The notes beneath the pieces were generated by a model. That model did not search any database, was not told where the DNA came from, and saw only the letters and a list, made by a program, of their open reading frames with translations. 9,475 nucleotides of DNA from JBDHBD01 sp039586095 (GTDB lineage: Bacteria; Gemmatimonadota; Gemmatimonadetes; Palauibacterales; Palauibacteraceae): NCBI GenBank assembly GCA_039586095.1, contig JBDHLB010000120.1, positions 1 through 9,475 of the forward strand, in the 5' to 3' direction. A program made the translations under genes and the position numbers. Below are positions 6,554 to 9,475 of the stretch, in pieces (the stretch's first letter is position 1; each line of letters starts with the position of its first letter).

Positions 6554-8377
6554 ATGACAGAACGGGAGCGCGAGGTGCCTGCCGGTGCCGCGGACGAGGC
6601 AGTGACCCGCGGTGAGCAGGGCGACTCGACGGTGGCGCTCGCCGACCTCGCGGATCTGGCGTACTTCGAGGTCGACGGGGAGCGCAACGTCGTGGCGATG
6701 AGCCCGGCGCTGGAGCGACTCACCGGGTTTCGGGCCGAGGACATGGTCGGGCAGTCGTGTCTGGAGGTGATCCGGTGCACGGAATGTCTGCGCGGTTGCG
6801 GGGTGTTCGAGTACGGCGACGTTCGGGGTGCTCGCATCACGATGTTTCGTAGCGACGGAACCGAGGTCGAGGTGCGGAAGTCGGGTCGGGTCTTCCGGGA
6901 CGCGGACGGCGACATCACCGGAGCGCTCGAGGTCGTGCATCCCCTCGAGCCGGAGGAGTTGGCTGGCGAGGGCTCGCCCGGAGAGCTGGACGTGTTGCTC
7001 GGCAGTCTCGGGCGGGATTTCATGGTGGCGGACGAGGACCTGGCCGTTACGCGCTCATCGGCGAGCCTGCCAGCGCTGTTGGGTCTGCCGGCGGACGGTC
7101 TGCGGGGGCTGCCGCTGGAGCGGTTGTTCGGCGCCGAGCTGTTCGGAGAGGAGGGTAGCCTGCGCGAAGCGGTGCGGCAGGGTGAGCGTCGCGAGGGGAT
7201 GCGGGCCTTCCTGCGAACGGCCGCTGGCGCCAGCGTTCCGGTCTCGTTCAGCATCGGCCCGCTGGAGTCCGCCGACGCCTGTGCGGGACTGGAGGGCCGG
7301 GTCGTATTGATGATTCGGCCCGAAGAGACGGACAGCGCGGCCGTCCCGAGCTTCTCCGGTATCGTCGCGCGGTCGCCAGCCATGCAGCGAATCTTCCGTG
7401 TCGTGGAGCTGCTTCGTCACAACGACTCCACGGTGCTCATCACCGGAGAAAGCGGGACCGGGAAGGAATTGGTGGCCCGGGCGCTGCACGACAACTCTCA
7501 CCGCAGCGAGGGTCCCTTCGTGGCCGTGAACTGCGCTGCGATACCCTCCGAGCTTCTCGAGAGCGAGCTGTTCGGCCACGCCCGGGGTGCGTTTACCGGG
7601 GCGGTGCGGGATCGGGCGGGCCGGTTCGAGCTCGCGGACGGGGGAACGCTCTTTCTGGACGAGATCGGTGACCTGGCCCTGAACCTGCAAGCCAAGCTTC
7701 TCCGTTTCCTGCAGGAGCGCACGTTCGAGCGTGTGGGGGAGTCGAAGACCCGCGAGGTGGACACGCGGATCATCGCGGCCACGAACGCAAATCTGGTGCA
7801 AGCGGTCTCGGAGCGTCGGTTTCGGGAGGATTTGTACTATCGACTCCGGGTGGTTCCGATCGACATTCCGCCGCTGCGGAAGCGACGCGAAGACCTCGAG
7901 CTGCTGATTCGGTACTTCCTGGAGCGCATAGGCCGGGAGCGGGGACGCGCACTCCGGCTCGCCCCGTCGGCCAGCCGTGCGCTGCTTGCCTACCCGTGGC
8001 CCGGCAACGTCCGCGAATTGGAGAACGCCCTGGAGTACGCGACGACCGTGTGCGAGGGCCAGACCATCCACGTTCGGGACCTGCCCCTGGAGATCGGCCG
8101 CGAGGCCGACGGTACCACGGCGGCGCCGAACTACCCCGGGGCGGATGCCGAATGGCAGGACCTCGCGTTCGCCGAATCAGATGGGTCAGACAGAGAGGGA
8201 TCGGGACCGGGGGGCGGGCGTGCACCCGAGGTGTCCTTGACGCCCGCCCAGGCCGCGGAGGCAGCCCAACTGAGGAGAGCGCTCGAAGCGGCACGGTATC
8301 GTCGGGAGGAGGCGGCCCGCCTGCTGGGCATCAGTCGGACGACGCTGTGGCGCAAGATGAAGCAGTACGATCTGTAG
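6554..8377 (+). CDS. sigma-54-dependent enhancer-binding transcriptional regulator with PAS sensing region
   Basis: The 607-residue activator has three parts. Residues about 30-130 form a PAS domain (YFEVDGERNVVAMSPALERLTGF) with a cysteine cluster C69, C75, C78, C82; residues about 140-255 look like a second, more divergent PAS-type region. The AAA+ sigma-54 domain (about 268-510) shows Walker A GESGTGKE (298-305), the sigma-54 contact loop GAFTGA (345-350), Walker B GTLFLDEIGD (364-373) and YPWPGNVRELEN (480-491). A long Gly/Asp-rich linker (about 515-560) leads to a Fis-type helix-turn-helix at 575-607 (EEAARLLGISRTTLWRKMKQY). There is no receiver domain, so control is by direct sensing and not a phosphorelay. 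GGAGGG at 6538-6543 supports the ATG. It is divergent from the SQR operon, which has a sigma-54 promoter, so it is the likely activator of that operon. The signal is unknown; sulfur, redox or metal sensing by the cysteines is inferred. Confidence 0.93.
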   Translation: MTEREREVPAGAADEAVTRGEQGDSTVALADLADLAYFEVDGERNVVAMSPALERLTGFRAEDMVGQSCLEVIRCTECLRGCGVFEYGDVRGARITMFRSDGTEVEVRKSGRVFRDADGDITGALEVVHPLEPEELAGEGSPGELDVLLGSLGRDFMVADEDLAVTRSSASLPALLGLPADGLRGLPLERLFGAELFGEEGSLREAVRQGERREGMRAFLRTAAGASVPVSFSIGPLESADACAGLEGRVVLMIRPEETDSAAVPSFSGIVARSPAMQRIFRVVELLRHNDSTVLITGESGTGKELVARALHDNSHRSEGPFVAVNCAAIPSELLESELFGHARGAFTGAVRDRAGRFELADGGTLFLDEIGDLALNLQAKLLRFLQERTFERVGESKTREVDTRIIAATNANLVQAVSERRFREDLYYRLRVVPIDIPPLRKRREDLELLIRYFLERIGRERGRALRLAPSASRALLAYPWPGNVRELENALEYATTVCEGQTIHVRDLPLEIGREADGTTAAPNYPGADAEWQDLAFAESDGSDREGSGPGGGRAPEVSLTPAQAAEAAQLRRALEAARYRREEAARLLGISRTTLWRKMKQYDL

Positions 8378-8406
8378 GTTCCGCTGACCGTGTACAGGGT
8401 GCGCCC

Positions 8407-9378
8407 TTGAAGCGAGACCCCCGGCCCCCGGGCCCGTCGGACGTCGTGCTCGTGGCCGAACCGTTGACGGCCGTATGGGAGGAGCCGCCGGTATGGCCGG
8501 GCGGGTGCCGAACGCAGCTGCTGGCAACCGGCCAGCAACTTCCGAGATCGGATGAGATAACTGCGCTTATCCCTCTGTTGTCACACAAGATCGACGCTAC
8601 CATCCTCGACGGGCTTCCGCGACTGAAGGTGGTGGCGAACTACGCGGTCGGCTACGACAACGTGGACGTCCCCGCGGCCGCGGAGCGCGAGATCATCGTC
8701 ACGAACACACCCGACGTTCTGACCGATGCGACCGCCGACCTCACGTGGGCACTGCTGTTGGCAGCCGCGCGTCGGCTGCGGGAGGGGCTGGAGCTCGCCA
8801 CATCGGGCATTTGGGAGGGTTGGGCCCCGGGCCAGCTGCTCGGTATGGAGTTGCGTGGAAAGACGCTCGGTCTGCTGGGAGCGGGGCGAATCGGGAAGGC
8901 TGTGGCGGCACGAGCTCCCGGCTTCGGTATGGACGTGATGTACTGGGATCGTAACGCTTCCATCGAGCTCGAGGCGGCCGTTGGAGCCACCCGCGCCCGC
9001 ACGCTGCAGGGGCTTCTCTCGCAGGCCGATGTCGTCTCCGTACATCTGCCTCTGACGACAGAGACCCGCGCGCTGCTGGGCGCTCCGGAGCTGGCCAGCA
9101 TGAAACCGGGCTCGGCTCTCGTGAACACGGCGCGCGGCGAGATCGTCGAGACAGAGGCTCTCGTTCAGGCGCTGCGCTCAGGTCCGCTCGGTGCGGCCGG
9201 CCTCGACGTTTACGAGACGGAGCCCGTAGTGCCGAGAGAGCTCTCCGAACTTCCGAACGCGATCGTGCTGCCACATCTGGGAAGCGCGACGCACGAGGCT
9301 CGTCGCGGCATGTGGCGGGTTGCCGCCGAAAACGTGCGGCGCGTGCTCATGGGAGAGTCCCCGCTCACGCCTGTGTGA
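8407..9378 (+). CDS. D-isomer-specific 2-hydroxyacid dehydrogenase (glyoxylate/hydroxypyruvate reductase-like)
   Basis: The 323-residue enzyme would interconvert a 2-oxoacid and a D-2-hydroxyacid with NAD(P)H. The substrate-domain motif VANYAVGYDNVD is at 76-87, and the nucleotide-binding GLLGAGRIGKA (155-165) is followed by an acidic residue D181 at the end of beta 2, which suggests NADH over NADPH. The catalytic triad is visible: Arg243 in NTARGE, Glu272 in YETEP and His290 in LPHLGSAT. The start is a TTG at 8407, since no ATG lies in frame until far inside the protein; AGGG sits 7 bases before it, and the length then equals the family norm. GTG 8446 or 8452 would cut into the first strand. 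It starts 29 bases after the regulator and is probably co-transcribed. No link to sulfur metabolism is obvious. The substrate (glyoxylate, hydroxypyruvate or other) cannot be told. Confidence 0.92.
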   Translation: MKRDPRPPGPSDVVLVAEPLTAVWEEPPVWPGGCRTQLLATGQQLPRSDEITALIPLLSHKIDATILDGLPRLKVVANYAVGYDNVDVPAAAEREIIVTNTPDVLTDATADLTWALLLAAARRLREGLELATSGIWEGWAPGQLLGMELRGKTLGLLGAGRIGKAVAARAPGFGMDVMYWDRNASIELEAAVGATRARTLQGLLSQADVVSVHLPLTTETRALLGAPELASMKPGSALVNTARGEIVETEALVQALRSGPLGAAGLDVYETEPVVPRELSELPNAIVLPHLGSATHEARRGMWRVAAENVRRVLMGESPLTPV

Positions 9379-9381
9379 GTC

Positions 9382-9404
9382 GGCTGGCGATACGGGCTGG
9401 CGAT
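9382..9404. repeat. short tandem repeat, two 10-bp copies
   Basis: GGCTGGCGAT occurs at 9382-9391 and again at 9395-9404, separated by three bases (period 13). It lies just after the dehydrogenase stop. It shows no hairpin with a T-run, so it is not a terminator. Function unknown, possibly none. Confidence 0.5.
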
Positions 9405-9423
9405 CGTCCGCCGCGCCCGCCTC

Positions 9424-9475
9424 CTACGAGACGGCGGCCTCCGACTCGTTCTCCGCCGTGTTCCACTGGGGCGAG
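9424..9475 (-). CDS. possible C-terminal end of a converging gene, cut by the window edge
   Basis: On the minus strand the frame entering from the right edge reads SPQWNTAENESEAAVS and then stops at TAG (9426-9424). The acidic, polar tail looks like a natural protein C-terminus, and the convergent layout with a 45-base gap to the dehydrogenase stop is common. Only 16 residues are visible, so no family can be given and chance is not excluded. Confidence 0.3.
   Translation of the reverse strand, partial: SPQWNTAENESEAAVS

Noticed and set aside
6306..6557. An 83-codon plus-strand frame across the divergent region, ending in an ATGA overlap with the regulator start
   Set aside because: It begins at a TTG inside the inverted repeat, has no ribosome site, no recognisable domain and an Arg-rich composition typical of shadow frames. 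The overlap appears to be chance.
7996..8406. Long open frame upstream of the dehydrogenase start, which could make a fused or larger protein overlapping the regulator
   Set aside because: The stretch lies entirely inside or just after the regulator coding sequence in another frame, is Arg/Gly/Pro-rich, and resembles no domain. The dehydrogenase fold starts only after 8407.

Overview
The window is GC-rich DNA (by eye about 65% G+C) from a free-living bacterium. It is densely coded, with short gaps inside operons and one large divergent control region. No rRNA, tRNA, insertion sequence, CRISPR array or phage gene is visible. The protein style and the mix of housekeeping genes with a sulfide-oxidation cluster would fit a Gemmatimonadota- or Acidobacteriota-like lineage. 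That placement is a guess, because the window holds no phylogenetic marker that I can score.

Left part (1-3285, plus strand): a housekeeping block of glutamyl-tRNA synthetase (gltX), the tRNA adenosine-34 deaminase (tadA) and a site-2-type membrane metalloprotease with two CBS domains, probably one transcript. A possible divergent gene starts at the extreme left edge and leaves the window.

Middle part (3388-6107, minus strand, read right to left): a compact sulfur operon. It runs from a sulfide:quinone oxidoreductase-like flavoprotein through a DUF1641 protein and a DsrC/TusE-family sulfur-relay protein to a DsrE-family protein. The oxidoreductase and DUF1641 genes are 3 bases apart. The DUF1641 gene carries a one-base frameshift at about 4715. 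The likely logic is that the membrane-bound flavoprotein oxidises sulfide to the quinone pool, and the small carriers handle the sulfane sulfur.

Control region (6108-6553): on the minus strand at 6195-6180 there is a near-consensus sigma-54 (-24/-12) promoter pointing into the sulfur operon. A perfect 15-bp dyad lies at 6295-6309, about 130 bases upstream of the predicted transcription start, and a related 10-bp palindrome lies at 6493-6502. The divergent gene on the plus strand (6554-8377) encodes a sigma-54 enhancer-binding protein with PAS-type sensing regions and a cysteine cluster. Together these make a coherent but inferred system: a PAS/Cys sensor-activator switching on a sulfide-oxidation operon through sigma-54.

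Right part (8407-9378, plus strand): a D-2-hydroxyacid dehydrogenase starts 29 bases after the regulator, probably in the same transcript. The last 50 bases may hold the C-terminal end of a converging minus-strand gene.
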